From an uncultured Prevotella sp. (GTDB lineage: Bacteria; Bacteroidota; Bacteroidia; Bacteroidales; Bacteroidaceae), in contig ONMG01000019.1 in the NCBI GenBank assembly GCA_900318855.1, positions 1-16,910 on the forward strand: a stretch of 16,910 nucleotides of DNA, given 5' to 3'. Position 1 is the first letter of the stretch; each line of letters begins with the position of its first letter. Below the pieces are notes generated by a model. That model saw only the letters and a list, made by a program, of their open reading frames with translations. It was not told the DNA's origin and did no database searches. Positions 1-7,325 of this stretch are shown one piece after another. The position numbers were made by a program, and so were the translations under genes.

Positions 1-34
1 CTACTGTCTCTGTTTCCTGTTTTCTTACTGGGTG

Positions 35-65
35 CAAAGTTAGACAATCTTTTTGATACGGCAAA
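35..65 (-). promoter_or_regulatory. Bacteroidota-type promoter for a gene left of the window
   Basis: Read on the minus strand, TTTG (62-65) and TAACTTTG (35-42) are separated by 19 bp, matching the Bacteroidota -33/-7 consensus. Transcription would start near position 28-31 and run out of the window at position 1. No start codon for that gene is clear in the bases present, so the gene itself cannot be named. The pattern match is seen directly; activity is inferred. Confidence 0.45.
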
Positions 66-203
66 GCTTTTCGCCCTTTATTTTTTTTATATGGATGGGC
101 TTTGTGGTGGTACGCTTGGAGGCTGGTGTGGTGGCTTGACGGGGTAACGGTGCTTGATATGAGTCAACAAATCGCGGTAATAGCGCAACTGTTAGCGCAA
201 ACA
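66..203. other. Gene-free stretch with a short direct repeat
   Basis: No credible coding frame is seen here. The only structure noted is the octamer TAGCGCAA, present twice in direct orientation (181-188 and 193-200) with a 12-bp period, ending a few bases upstream of the TTTG at 204-207. Twelve base pairs is close to one helical turn, so this could be a tandem activator or repressor site for the 204-235 promoter. Two copies of eight bases can also occur by chance. Confidence 0.25.
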
Positions 204-235
204 TTTGGAAATATTGCAGGATAGGTGTACCTTTG
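204..235 (+). promoter_or_regulatory. Promoter P1 upstream of the Fur-family gene
   Basis: TTTG (204-207) and TACCTTTG (228-235) are separated by 20 bp, a full match to the Bacteroidota sigma-ABfr consensus. The expected transcription start is about 239-242. A terminator-like hairpin lies only ~40 bp downstream, so most transcripts from here may be short. Confidence 0.5.
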
Positions 236-240
236 CATCG

Positions 241-303
241 TGTTTTTCATAGTATTAGATTTAAGGTTAACAAAGGTTGGGACTCAGCGGAGCCCCTTTT
301 TTT
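241..303 (+). ncRNA. Candidate ~60-nt small RNA or attenuated leader
   Basis: The interval runs from the expected start of P1 to the end of the oligo-T tract of the following hairpin. It has no start codon leading to a meaningful ORF. The unit has its own promoter and terminator and is followed by a second promoter for the Fur-family gene, which is the layout of an independent short transcript. The alternative is a leader whose read-through feeds the regulator gene. No known RNA family was recognised in it. Confidence 0.3.
279..303 (+). terminator. Rho-independent terminator-like hairpin
   Basis: GGGACTC (279-285) pairs with GAGCCCC (290-296) across a 4-nt loop, with one A/C mismatch, and is followed directly by seven T residues (297-303). 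The G/C-rich stem plus T-run is the standard intrinsic terminator form. It lies between two rightward promoters and before any coding start. Confidence 0.55.
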
Positions 304-335
304 ATACCCTTTTGCGAACAATCGACGATAGGCGG

Positions 336-366
336 TTGCGGGTTAGACTAAAATTTGATAACTTTG
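336..366 (+). promoter_or_regulatory. Promoter P2 directly before the Fur-family gene
   Basis: TTG (336-338) and TAACTTTG (359-366) are separated by 20 bp. Transcription would start around 370-373, about 15 nt before the ATG at 388. The -7 box overlaps a TTG codon at 355 that could extend the reading frame, which argues against that upstream start. Confidence 0.5.
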
Positions 367-387
367 CAAGCACATAACTACCCGGTC

Positions 388-825
388 ATGAGTGAAGAAG
401 ATTGGACATTAATGCTCAGAAGTCACGGTATCCGGCCTACGGCCAACCGTATCATTCTGTTGAGGGCGCTCAGTGCTGCCGACAGCTCGCTGACGCTCAG
501 CGAACTCGAACACCGCATTCAGAGCATCGATAAGTCGGGGCTGTCGCGTGCACTCTCGCTCTTCCGTAAGTGCCACTTGGTCCATGATGTCGAGGATGGT
601 GATGGAAGCGTGCGCTATGAGCTTTGTACGGGCTCGGGCGGCAGGGAGGACGACGATCAGCATGTGCATTTCTTTTGTGAGCGCTGTCACCACACCTTCT
701 GTCTGTATGACAATCCGATACCTTCGGTTGTGATGCCCGAAGGTTATGTGGTGACAGGTATCAACTATGTAGTCAAAGGAATCTGCCCGTCGTGTGCCAA
801 GAAGATGGGGCGCCGGCAGGGATAG
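388..825 (+). CDS. Fur-family metal- or peroxide-responsive transcriptional regulator
   Basis: This encodes a 145-aa cytosolic DNA-binding repressor of the Fur/Zur/PerR family, with a winged-helix N-terminal half and a metal-binding dimerisation half. Residues 12-75 hold the family's N-terminal pattern (HGIRPTANR, then a recognition-helix region with SGLSRALSLF). Residues 91-105 hold HVHFFCERCHHTFC, and residues 133-136 hold CPSC. C97/C100 and C133/C136 are the expected structural zinc site, and H92/H94 are candidate regulatory metal ligands. ATG 388 was chosen over an in-frame TTG at 355 because the latter lies in the promoter -7 region. The gene is monocistronic: a leftward gene ends just downstream. 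Whether it senses iron, zinc, manganese or peroxide cannot be decided from the sequence, so no symbol is given. Family assignment is firm; the subtype is open. Confidence 0.9.
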   Translation: MSEEDWTLMLRSHGIRPTANRIILLRALSAADSSLTLSELEHRIQSIDKSGLSRALSLFRKCHLVHDVEDGDGSVRYELCTGSGGREDDDQHVHFFCERCHHTFCLYDNPIPSVVMPEGYVVTGINYVVKGICPSCAKKMGRRQG

Positions 826-836
826 TGAGGCTATGC

Positions 837-880
837 AAAAAAAAGAGGTGCAGCACTGCATCACTGCGGCACGGCACCTC
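837..880 (-). terminator. manC: Terminator of the manC transcript
   Basis: Read on the minus strand, GAGGTGC (874-880) pairs with GCACCTC (845-851) around a 22-nt loop, and the stem is followed by eight T residues (837-844 on the plus strand are A). It lies 35 bp after the leftward gene's stop codon. It also stands between this gene and the convergent Fur-family gene, but lacks a T-run in that gene's direction. Confidence 0.65.
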
Positions 881-914
881 CGAAGGCCATAGAGTTAAAA
901 ATCAATATAGTGAT

Positions 915-2003
915 TCAGACGTAGTCTACTCCTTTTTTCATCTGTACTTCAGTGACAAACTTTCTCACTAATCCCGAAGAGTCTTCCTTCTTGCAGATGA
1001 GCAGTACATTGCCTTCCTCGGCCACGATGTAGCCGTCGAGACCGTTGATGACGGCCAGTTTGCCCTTAGGCATCTTGATGATGCAGTTTTTGGTGGAGTC
1101 GAGCATCACGTCGCTGTCGATGACCACGTTGTCGTCGTCTCCCCGTTTCTTAGCCTCGTAGATGGCGTGCCACGTACCAATATCAGCCCATCCGAAATTA
1201 CACTTCAGCATATACACATTCTCGCCTTTCTCCAGGATGCCGTAGTCCATCGACAGGTTGGGGTAGGAAGGGAAGTGCTCAGCAATGTAGCTGTTCTCTT
1301 CTTCGATGCCCCAGTGCGGATTGATTCTGTCGAGATTGCGCAATACCAAGGGCAGCAGATTGCTGAAGCAACGCCACAGGTAGCCGACGTTGGCCAGGAA
1401 GATGCCTGTGTTCCAATAGAACTCGCCGCTTTGTACAAACATGCGGGCAAAGTCGCGGTCGGGTTTCTCGGTGAACGATTTCACTTTGAATACGTCGTAC
1501 GCGGCAGTGGCTCCTATTTGAATATAGCCGTATCCAGGCTCGGGCCGCGTAGGTTTTACACCCATGGTGAGCAGGCAGTTGTTGGCTTCTACAAAGGCAA
1601 AACCTTCAGCGACATTCCTTTGGAATTCTTCTTCATTGAGCACGGCCTGGTCGGATGGAGAGGCCAGCAGACAAGCGTCGGGATTGATTCGGTGTATGCG
1701 GTGGCAGGCCCACGCCACACTGGGTGCCGTGTTGCGGTTCACCGGTTCTGCCAAAATGCGTTCCGGGGGTACCTCGGGCAGTTGCTCCCTGACCATATTG
1801 TAGTAGGACGCCAAGGTATTGATGTAGATATTCTCCTTTGGGAGGATGCGTGCAAGGCGGTCGTAGGTTTGCTGCAACTGCGTTCGTCCTGTTCCGAAGA
1901 AGTCGATAAACTGCTTAGGCTTTTCCTCTCGGCTACAAGGCCAGAGACGCCTGCCCCTGCCTCCTGCTAAGATGACACAGTAATGGTTTGACGTTAAGCT
2001 CAT
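915..2003 (-). CDS. manC: Mannose-1-phosphate guanylyltransferase (GDP-mannose pyrophosphorylase)
   Basis: This 362-aa cytosolic enzyme makes GDP-mannose from mannose-1-phosphate and GTP, supplying mannose and, through later steps, GDP-fucose for capsule, O-antigen and glycoprotein glycans. The nucleotidyltransferase signature GGRGRRLWPCSREEKPKQF is at residues 14-32. EPVNRNTAP at 86-94, FTEKPD at 177-182 and GWADIGTWHA at 271-280 are further family motifs. The protein is about the length of the single-domain form; the C-terminal cupin (mannose-6-phosphate isomerase) domain of bifunctional ManC/AlgA is absent. The ATG at 2003 fits the family N-terminus. No glycan cluster surrounds it; it appears to be transcribed alone from a promoter at about 2029-2059 to the terminator at 837-880. 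Confidence 0.93.
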   Translation of the reverse strand: MSLTSNHYCVILAGGRGRRLWPCSREEKPKQFIDFFGTGRTQLQQTYDRLARILPKENIYINTLASYYNMVREQLPEVPPERILAEPVNRNTAPSVAWACHRIHRINPDACLLASPSDQAVLNEEEFQRNVAEGFAFVEANNCLLTMGVKPTRPEPGYGYIQIGATAAYDVFKVKSFTEKPDRDFARMFVQSGEFYWNTGIFLANVGYLWRCFSNLLPLVLRNLDRINPHWGIEEENSYIAEHFPSYPNLSMDYGILEKGENVYMLKCNFGWADIGTWHAIYEAKKRGDDDNVVIDSDVMLDSTKNCIIKMPKGKLAVINGLDGYIVAEEGNVLLICKKEDSSGLVRKFVTEVQMKKGVDYV

Positions 2004-2028
2004 TTGTTTTACAGATTTAAAACCATGA

Positions 2029-2059
2029 CGAAATTACTACAAACTTGTGACACTGCCAA
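2029..2059 (-). promoter_or_regulatory. manC: Possible manC promoter
   Basis: Read on the minus strand, TTGG (2056-2059) lies 19 bp from TAATTTCG (2029-2036), a 7-of-8 match to the -7 consensus. The leader to the ATG would be about 20 nt. The imperfect -7 box makes this a moderate prediction. Confidence 0.35.
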
Positions 2060-2249
2060 CTTTTCCTCCCGAATCGTGTGGATTTTATTGATAATTAAAG
2101 CGCATTTAGGAAATGAAACAATTAGCCTGCTGTGACAGATGACAAAGGCGGTAGGGCGCAAATGCTGCCACCGTAGACAAGAGATTGCGGAGGGGGTAGG
2201 GAGAATTGAGCTGAGGAAGAAGCTATAGCGTAAATTTGTCAGGTTTCCT
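2060..2249. other. Intergenic DNA between divergent manC and pafA genes
   Basis: The gap between the two start codons is 305 bp, of which this middle part holds no credible gene. A second -7-like box, TAAATTTG (2231-2238), faces the phosphatase gene, but its nearest TTG is 22 bp upstream, longer than usual. No clear inverted repeat or operator was found. Confidence 0.3.
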
Positions 2250-2280
2250 TTTGCCGTTACGCTCCTTTTTGTTATCTTTG
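2250..2280 (+). promoter_or_regulatory. pafA: Promoter of the PafA-like phosphatase gene
   Basis: TTTG (2250-2253), 19 bp, then TATCTTTG (2273-2280): both boxes match the Bacteroidota consensus fully. The ATG is 28 bp beyond the -7 box, giving a leader of about 22 nt. No Pho-box-like direct repeat was recognised upstream. Confidence 0.6.
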
Positions 2281-2308
2281 CCTTTTCTTAATTAATACAA
2301 CAATCGAC

Positions 2309-3799
2309 ATGAAGAAATTGCTTACCATTTGCCTGCTGTTTGCTGTCGCAATGACGGCCTCTGCTCAGGTGCAGCGGCCCAAACTCGTTGTAGGCCTGGC
2401 TGTCGACCAGATGCGCTGGGACTACCTTTACTATTATTATGATCAGTTCGGAGAAGGAGGTCTGAAGCGCCTTGTCAAGGAAGGCTTTGACTGTCAGAAT
2501 ACGCAAATCAACTATGTTCCGTCGGTTACCGCTATCGGTCATCACAGCATCTACACGGGCTCGGTGCCTGCTGTGACCGGCATTGCGGGAAATAACTTCC
2601 GCGACGGCGACCGTTGGGTGTACTGCTGCGACGATACCTCGGTGAAGGCTGTGGGCAGTGAGAATCCGGCAGGACAGATGTCGCCTCATTACATGTATGG
2701 CACCACGATAGGCGACATGCTCCGCGTGGCTACTGACTATCGCTCGAAGGTGGTCGGCGTATCTATCAAGGACCGTGCTGCCATTCTGCCGGCAGGTCAC
2801 GCTGCCAATGCCGCTTACTGGTATGACAAGAAGGCCGGACACTTCATCTCGAGCACCTATTATATGAATGCACTCCCTCAGTGGGTGAACGATTTCAACA
2901 AGACTCACACGGAACCCGGACTCAACCTCATCATGACTCCGAAGGGTGTCACCTGGACTTTTGATATGGCGAAGGCTGCTATCGACGGTGAACAGCTGGG
3001 ACAACGCGGCCAGACCGACATGATTTGCGTGAGCATCTCGCCCACCGATGCCATCGGTCACGCCTACAGCACCCGCGGAGCCGAGAACAAGGCTGTCTAC
3101 ATGCAGCTTGACAAGGACTTGACCTCGTTCCTCAACTATCTGGACGCCAAAGTGGGCAAGGGCAACTATCTGCTCTTCCTTACGGCCGACCATGGAGCCA
3201 TCCACAATCCCAACCAGCTCAACGAGCATAACATCCGCGTGGAGGGCTGGGATGGTGGCAAGACCATCAGCGACCTCAATGCTTATCTGAAGACGAAGTT
3301 CGGAGTCGACAAGTTGGTGGAGCGCACCTATGCCACCTTCATCTTCCTCAACCACAAGACGGTGCGTGAGGCCGGTCTGAAGTTGGAGGACGTCAAGGCC
3401 GAGGCTGTGAAGTTCCTGCGTGAGGACCCGCAGTTCCTCTTTGCCCTCGACCCCGAGAAGGTGTCTTCGGAGACGTTGCCTCAGGTGCTGCGTGAGAAGG
3501 TGACCAATGGTTACTATCGCGGACGTAGCGGCGACCTCTACGTGGTGCTGCGTGCCAACTACTATGAGAGCAAGTTCGGTAAGGACTTCCGGGGCACCAC
3601 GCACGGACAGTGGAACCCCTACGATGCCCACATCCCTCTCATCTTCTTTGGCTGGCACGTCAATCATGGTGAGACCTCAGCCCTGACACGCATCGTAGAC
3701 ATTGCGCCCACGGTGTGCGCTATGCTCCACATTCAGATGCCCGATGCCTGCATCGGTACGGCCATTACGCAGGTGGCCGACCCGGCTATCAACCGGTAG
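2309..3799 (+). CDS. pafA: Secreted PafA-like alkaline phosphatase
   Basis: This 496-aa exported alkaline phosphatase superfamily enzyme would release phosphate from organic phosphomonoesters in the periplasm. Residues 1-20 form a Sec signal peptide ending ASA-Q. Expected metal ligands and nucleophile are present: D33 (VDQMRWDYL), T74 (PSVTAIGHH, nucleophile), D247 and H251 (SPTDAIGHAY), D294/H295 (TADHG) and H432 (HGQWNPYDAHIP). The GNN at 94-96 and K154/R156 (SIKDR) match the Asn and Lys/Arg that mark PafA-type phosphomonoesterases, as opposed to NPP-type diesterases. It is monocistronic, with its own promoter, and ends at a strong hairpin shared with the convergent GH43 operon. The family is sure; phosphomonoester preference is inferred from the K-x-R and N residues. 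A diesterase or sugar-phosphate specialist is the main alternative. Confidence 0.9.
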   Translation: MKKLLTICLLFAVAMTASAQVQRPKLVVGLAVDQMRWDYLYYYYDQFGEGGLKRLVKEGFDCQNTQINYVPSVTAIGHHSIYTGSVPAVTGIAGNNFRDGDRWVYCCDDTSVKAVGSENPAGQMSPHYMYGTTIGDMLRVATDYRSKVVGVSIKDRAAILPAGHAANAAYWYDKKAGHFISSTYYMNALPQWVNDFNKTHTEPGLNLIMTPKGVTWTFDMAKAAIDGEQLGQRGQTDMICVSISPTDAIGHAYSTRGAENKAVYMQLDKDLTSFLNYLDAKVGKGNYLLFLTADHGAIHNPNQLNEHNIRVEGWDGGKTISDLNAYLKTKFGVDKLVERTYATFIFLNHKTVREAGLKLEDVKAEAVKFLREDPQFLFALDPEKVSSETLPQVLREKVTNGYYRGRSGDLYVVLRANYYESKFGKDFRGTTHGQWNPYDAHIPLIFFGWHVNHGETSALTRIVDIAPTVCAMLHIQMPDACIGTAITQVADPAINR

Positions 3800-3813
3800 G
3801 CATCTCTTTATTG

Positions 3814-3865
3814 AATCCATCAAAAGAGGCAGGCTCCCGCAGGAACCTGCCTCTTTCGATGGATT
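3814..3865. terminator. Bidirectional terminator between convergent genes
   Basis: A long inverted repeat: AATCCATC (3814-3821) and AAAGAGGCAGG (3823-3833) pair with CCTGCCTCTTT (3846-3856) and GATGGATT (3858-3865) around a 12-nt loop. The A/T-rich flanks of the GAGGCAGG core put a short T-run after the core hairpin on both strands. It ends 9 bp from the GH43 stop codon and begins 14 bp after the phosphatase stop, so it can terminate both. Confidence 0.8.
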
Positions 3866-3874
3866 GTGCTCAGG

Positions 3875-4843
3875 TTATCTCAGCTTGTTGGATGCAACGC
3901 CCTCGAAGGTAATCTTCACCGGCTTGATGTAGCCCTTGGAGTCGAAGTACATGCGGTCGATGCACACCACGCGGTGGTTGCCGTTCTTATCGCCGAGTGG
4001 GTGACGGTGGTAGACGATATAATATTTCTTGCCCACGCGCAGCACAGAGTGATGGCCGGCACCTGTGGCCACGCGGGCATCCTGTTGCAGAATCTTACCG
4101 ATACGGCGGAAGGGGCCTGTAGGACTGTCGCTGATGGCGTAGGCCACGCTGTAGTCGGGTCCGGTCCAGCCACCTTCCGACCACATAAGGTAGTATTTGC
4201 CCCGGTGCTTCATCATGTAGGGGCCTTCCACATAGTGTTCGGGAGTGATTTCCTTATAGTAGCTTCCGTCGTCGAAGGGTACGAGGCTGAGCAGGTCATC
4301 TGAGAGCCTTACCACATTGCAGTGCCCCCATCCGCCGTAGTACATATAGTATTTGCCGTCGTCGTCGCGGAATATGTTTTGGTCGATAGGCTGTGCGCCA
4401 TTGACGATGTCACCGATGAGCGGTTTGCCGATGGCATCCTTGTAAGGGCCTTCCGGTCGGTTGCTCACGGCCACTCCAATGCCGCCCACCTCGCCCTGAT
4501 GGACATCGTTGGCGCCAAAGAAGATGTAGTACTTTCCGTTAGCCTTTATCACCGAGGGTGCCCACATGGCGCGCTTGGCCCAGCTCACGTTGGCCTTGTC
4601 GAGCACGCGAGGGTGCTTGGTCCAGTGGATGAGGTCGGGCGATGAGAAGGCATCCATGAAGGTCTGCTCGTCGTAGGGATAAGAATAGGTGGGAAAGACC
4701 CAGTACTCCTTGCCATAGATGGTGGCTTCGGGGTCGGCATACCAACCGGGAAAGATGGGGTTGCCACTGGTCTGTTTCTTCTGTGCCATGCTGCCTACGG
4801 CTGTGAGAGCCAGCAGCGTCAGGAGTAAAGTTAGTCGTTTCAT
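3875..4843 (-). CDS. Secreted glycoside hydrolase family 43 enzyme
   Basis: This 322-aa exported five-bladed beta-propeller glycosidase of family GH43 usually acts on arabinan, arabinoxylan or xylo-oligosaccharides. Residues 1-20 are a signal peptide (hydrophobic core, then MA-Q). The three catalytic acids are visible: D37 (GWYADPEA, general base), D154 (QPIDQNIFRDDDG, pKa modulator) and E206 (YVEGPYMMK, general acid). H264/H265 in GAGHHS is the usual substrate- or metal-contacting site. The length suggests a catalytic propeller with no extra carbohydrate-binding module. It is the last gene of a leftward unit, 23 bp after the 138-aa gene, with no promoter-like box in that gap. It is not in an obvious polysaccharide utilisation locus: no SusC/SusD or sensor gene is nearby. 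The GH43 call is firm; the substrate is not determinable here. Confidence 0.92.
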   Translation of the reverse strand: MKRLTLLLTLLALTAVGSMAQKKQTSGNPIFPGWYADPEATIYGKEYWVFPTYSYPYDEQTFMDAFSSPDLIHWTKHPRVLDKANVSWAKRAMWAPSVIKANGKYYIFFGANDVHQGEVGGIGVAVSNRPEGPYKDAIGKPLIGDIVNGAQPIDQNIFRDDDGKYYMYYGGWGHCNVVRLSDDLLSLVPFDDGSYYKEITPEHYVEGPYMMKHRGKYYLMWSEGGWTGPDYSVAYAISDSPTGPFRRIGKILQQDARVATGAGHHSVLRVGKKYYIVYHRHPLGDKNGNHRVVCIDRMYFDSKGYIKPVKITFEGVASNKLR

Positions 4844-4866
4844 TGTCTTTGTTGTTTGGTTATTGC

Positions 4867-5283
4867 TTATTCTGAGAGTTTCTTTGATAAGTTGTTGTCA
4901 AGCTGTTCTTTCATCTCCTTGATATGCTTTCTTCTCATGAGTGAGAGGTCGGTGCTGTGGGCATCCACATAGTCGAGCAGGTGGAAAGCCTTTTCCAGGA
5001 GCATGTCTTTAAGAGGATGCAGTTTGAAAGTGCTCTCGGCGTACCATAGCTCGGCAAGCATCTCGAGCTTGCGCAGTTGCTGGTCGGGAGTCCATTCATT
5101 GCGGGAATAATCGATAGCTTCTTCGACGGTGAGATTGCGCAGCGTCCTAAAGTCGCCCACGTATTGCCGGTAGATGTCTATCAGGTCCTCGTCGGTGCGC
5201 TGGTCAATGTCTTTCTGCAGGAAGCGTCCGATGGCAGCCATGAATTCCTGGATAAGCCGGATAAAATAGTCACGTTGTAACAT
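4867..5283 (-). CDS. Conserved-looking 138-aa protein of unknown function
   Basis: I do not recognise this with confidence. It is a 138-aa soluble, helix-rich, charged protein with no signal peptide or membrane segment. The N-terminus (residues 1-24, MLQRDYFIRLIQEFMAAIGRFLQK) is amphipathic. The start pattern of an R-D-Y motif followed by an I/L-rich helix resembles small proteins grouped as DUF6483 in Firmicutes, but that is from memory and weak. Residues 70-105 (KLEMLAELWYAES, then a leucine-rich helix) look like a TPR-like helix pair. It sits 15 bp after the helicase gene and 23 bp before the GH43 gene, so the three are probably co-transcribed. Its codon use looks like that of its neighbours. 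Confidence 0.75.
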   Translation of the reverse strand: MLQRDYFIRLIQEFMAAIGRFLQKDIDQRTDEDLIDIYRQYVGDFRTLRNLTVEEAIDYSRNEWTPDQQLRKLEMLAELWYAESTFKLHPLKDMLLEKAFHLLDYVDAHSTDLSLMRRKHIKEMKEQLDNNLSKKLSE

Positions 5284-5298
5284 AGTGGTTATAATGGA

Positions 5299-7230
5299 TT
5301 AATCGTTGTGTTGCAGTTGCTGGATGTAGTCGTAGAGTTTCTTGTAGAAGGGGTGACGAGTCATCGTAGAGGCATCACCGAGAATGATGAGCTTCATGCG
5401 GGCGCGTGTTATGGCCACGTTCATGCGTCTCAGGTCGCGCAGGAATCCTATCTGTCCCTCGTCGTTGGAGCGCACCAGGGAGATGACGATGATGTCGCGT
5501 TCCTGTCCTTGGAAGCCGTCGACCGTGTTGACGGAGATGAGCCGTCGGAAGGGTTTGAAGAACTCCTCGCGGCGCAGCTGCTGTCTGAGGTATTGCACCT
5601 GGGCACGGTAGGGCGAGATAACACCGACGTCGATCTGCTCGTCCAGGATGCGCTGCTTGCCAATCTTCGTGAAGTAGGCACGCAGCGTGTCAAGGGTTAG
5701 CCGGGCCTCCCCTTTGTTGACGCGGCCGAAGCTCTCGCCGACGAACTGCTCGCGAAAGGTTTCTTCGTCGGGCCCGAGGTCTTGCCCGCTCGTGTCTATC
5801 CACTGAATGGGAACATCGTAGTCGAGGATGCCTCGTGCACGTATCTGCGGTGCGCTCACCACCTCGCCATGATAGAACCAGTTGCTTGAGAATCGCATGA
5901 TTTGCTCGTTCATGCGGTACTGCACCTTGAGCAGCGTCACTACCTCGGGCTTGTTCTCCACGATGCGTTCCATGAGCGTCTTTCCCAGTCCGCCCTTCAA
6001 GGCGGCGATGCTCTTCACCGTAGGCGGCAGCTGACAGTGGTCGCCGGCCAGAATAACCCTCGTGACACGGCGTATGGGAATCCAGCAGGCTGCTTCCAGG
6101 GCCTGGGCAGCCTCGTCGATGAAGAGCGTGCCGAACTTCTGTCCCTCCAGTAGTCGGTTGGCCGAGCCCGTGAGTGTGGAGGCGATGACGCGCGCCTCGC
6201 CGAAGAGCTCCGAGCGAATGCGCAGCTCGAGTTCTACGGCCCGGCTCTTGAGTCGTTCCATCTTCTGGTGCCAGTTCTCACGTCCGTGCTTGTGGTTCTG
6301 CCGGAGCTCGCGGATAGCCCTGCGGATAGCCCACAGCTGCGGATAGTCGGAGTGGGCTTCGAAGCGCCGCTCATAGGTGAACGAGAGCATCTTGTCGTTC
6401 ACTCTCGTCGGGTTACCTATACGCAGCACGTTGACTCCCCGGTCGACCAGCCGCTCTGATATCCAGTCGACAGCCATGTTGCTCTGCGCGCACACCAGAA
6501 CCTGCGATTCTCGGTTGAGGGTCTCGTAGATGGCCTCCACGAGGGTTGTTGTCTTTCCTGTGCCCGGAGGTCCGTGCACCACCATCACATCCTTGGCCCA
6601 CAGCACCTCGTTGACCGCCTTTTCCTGAGTGGGGTTGAGCCATGGGAATGTCATCGGTGCAAATGAGAAGCGGGCAGCGGGCTGATGAGAGTAGAAGAGG
6701 TCGCGCAGGTAAGCCAACCGGTTGCCGCGTGCTTTAATCACCCGGTCGAGGGCTTCGAACATCAGCCGGTAGCTGGTCTCGTCGAAGAAGAGCTGTACAC
6801 CTACCTGCTCGCTGGTCTGTAGCTCGAGCACATGGCTGTTGTCGGGCACTACGACAACCATTCTGTCGGCCTCCACATAGGAGACGGTGCCCGTGAAATT
6901 GAAGTAGTGGATGGCCAGTGCCTTCGGGTGGCCGGCTTTCGGGTGGGGTAGGGTGTCGGTGAGGTGGAAGAAGACCACGGGCTTGCCGTATTCGAAGTTG
7001 TGCTCAATGTCGGTGTCACCGGTGCGTGTCACCTCTACTACAAGCTGGTTGAGTGAGTTGTAGTAGCTCTTGCCTATCTTCAATGGGTACCAGGCATCGC
7101 CACGTTTCACCTTGCGCTCCAGCCCCATAGTCTGGGTCTGCTTGCGGAAAGCGTCCTTCTCGGAGGTATATTCAAGTTGCAAGAGCAGCTTCTGCCTCTG
7201 CAGCTCCTCAATGGTGGATGGTTGGTTCAT
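5299..7230 (-). CDS. SF1 (Upf1/IGHMBP2/Dna2-like) DNA or RNA helicase
   Basis: This 643-aa cytosolic ATP-dependent helicase belongs to the superfamily 1B group with AAA_11/AAA_12 domains. An N-terminal beta-barrel-like region covers residues 1-195. The motor follows: NPTQEKAV (199-206), Walker A GPPGTGKTTT (220-229), Walker B FIDEAAQ (370-376), motif III GDHCQLPP (396-403), QYRM (437-440), motif V VDGFQGQE (570-577) and motif VI VAITRAR (605-611). All motor motifs are intact. The frame is open for 46 more codons upstream, but that stretch is the palindromic promoter region, so the start was set at ATG 7230, where a plausible N-terminus (MNQPSTIEELQRQKLLLQ) begins. The -7 box ends only 5 nt before this ATG, so the mRNA may be leaderless. 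It heads a three-gene leftward unit. The cellular role is unknown; bacterial homologues are thought to work in nucleic acid repair or processing. Confidence 0.9.
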   Translation of the reverse strand: MNQPSTIEELQRQKLLLQLEYTSEKDAFRKQTQTMGLERKVKRGDAWYPLKIGKSYYNSLNQLVVEVTRTGDTDIEHNFEYGKPVVFFHLTDTLPHPKAGHPKALAIHYFNFTGTVSYVEADRMVVVVPDNSHVLELQTSEQVGVQLFFDETSYRLMFEALDRVIKARGNRLAYLRDLFYSHQPAARFSFAPMTFPWLNPTQEKAVNEVLWAKDVMVVHGPPGTGKTTTLVEAIYETLNRESQVLVCAQSNMAVDWISERLVDRGVNVLRIGNPTRVNDKMLSFTYERRFEAHSDYPQLWAIRRAIRELRQNHKHGRENWHQKMERLKSRAVELELRIRSELFGEARVIASTLTGSANRLLEGQKFGTLFIDEAAQALEAACWIPIRRVTRVILAGDHCQLPPTVKSIAALKGGLGKTLMERIVENKPEVVTLLKVQYRMNEQIMRFSSNWFYHGEVVSAPQIRARGILDYDVPIQWIDTSGQDLGPDEETFREQFVGESFGRVNKGEARLTLDTLRAYFTKIGKQRILDEQIDVGVISPYRAQVQYLRQQLRREEFFKPFRRLISVNTVDGFQGQERDIIVISLVRSNDEGQIGFLRDLRRMNVAITRARMKLIILGDASTMTRHPFYKKLYDYIQQLQHND

Positions 7231-7235
7231 GCTTA

Positions 7236-7266
7236 CAAAGGTAGTGCAAACGAGGGGAATGACCAA
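7236..7266 (-). promoter_or_regulatory. Promoter of the helicase operon, in repeat copy A
   Basis: Read on the minus strand, TTGG (7263-7266), 19 bp, TACCTTTG (7236-7243). The segment from TTGG to TTTG differs from the promoter at 7374-7404 at only three positions. The transcription start is expected at or within about 3 nt of the helicase ATG (7230). Confidence 0.6.
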
Positions 7267-7297
7267 GAAAAAGACGTCTTTTTCGTCGTCACTCCCG
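7254..7297. repeat. Palindromic promoter repeat, copy A
   Basis: The centre is a perfect 18-bp palindrome, GAAAAAGAC/GTCTTTTTC (7267-7284). The outer arms (7254-7266 and 7285-7297) pair at 9 of 13 positions. The left arm holds the -33 region of the helicase promoter. It is clearly related to copies B and C in the arm sequences but has a different, decayed right arm. Confidence 0.6.
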
Positions 7298-7325
7298 AGT
7301 GCCGCCTGCCTTGACGCGGGCAGCG

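Noticed and set aside
355..387. A TTG start extending the Fur-family protein by 11 residues
   Set aside because: The TTG lies immediately before the -7 box (359-366), upstream of the expected transcription start. ATG 388 gives a normal family N-terminus.
1167..1970. A 267-codon open frame antisense to manC
   Set aside because: It lies fully inside manC, whose nucleotidyltransferase motifs are intact, and has no recognisable domain of its own.
2288..3667. A 459-codon open frame antisense to the PafA-like gene
   Set aside because: The plus-strand frame has a signal peptide and every expected catalytic residue of the phosphatase. The antisense product has no recognisable domain, and its frame is explained by codon bias of the real gene.
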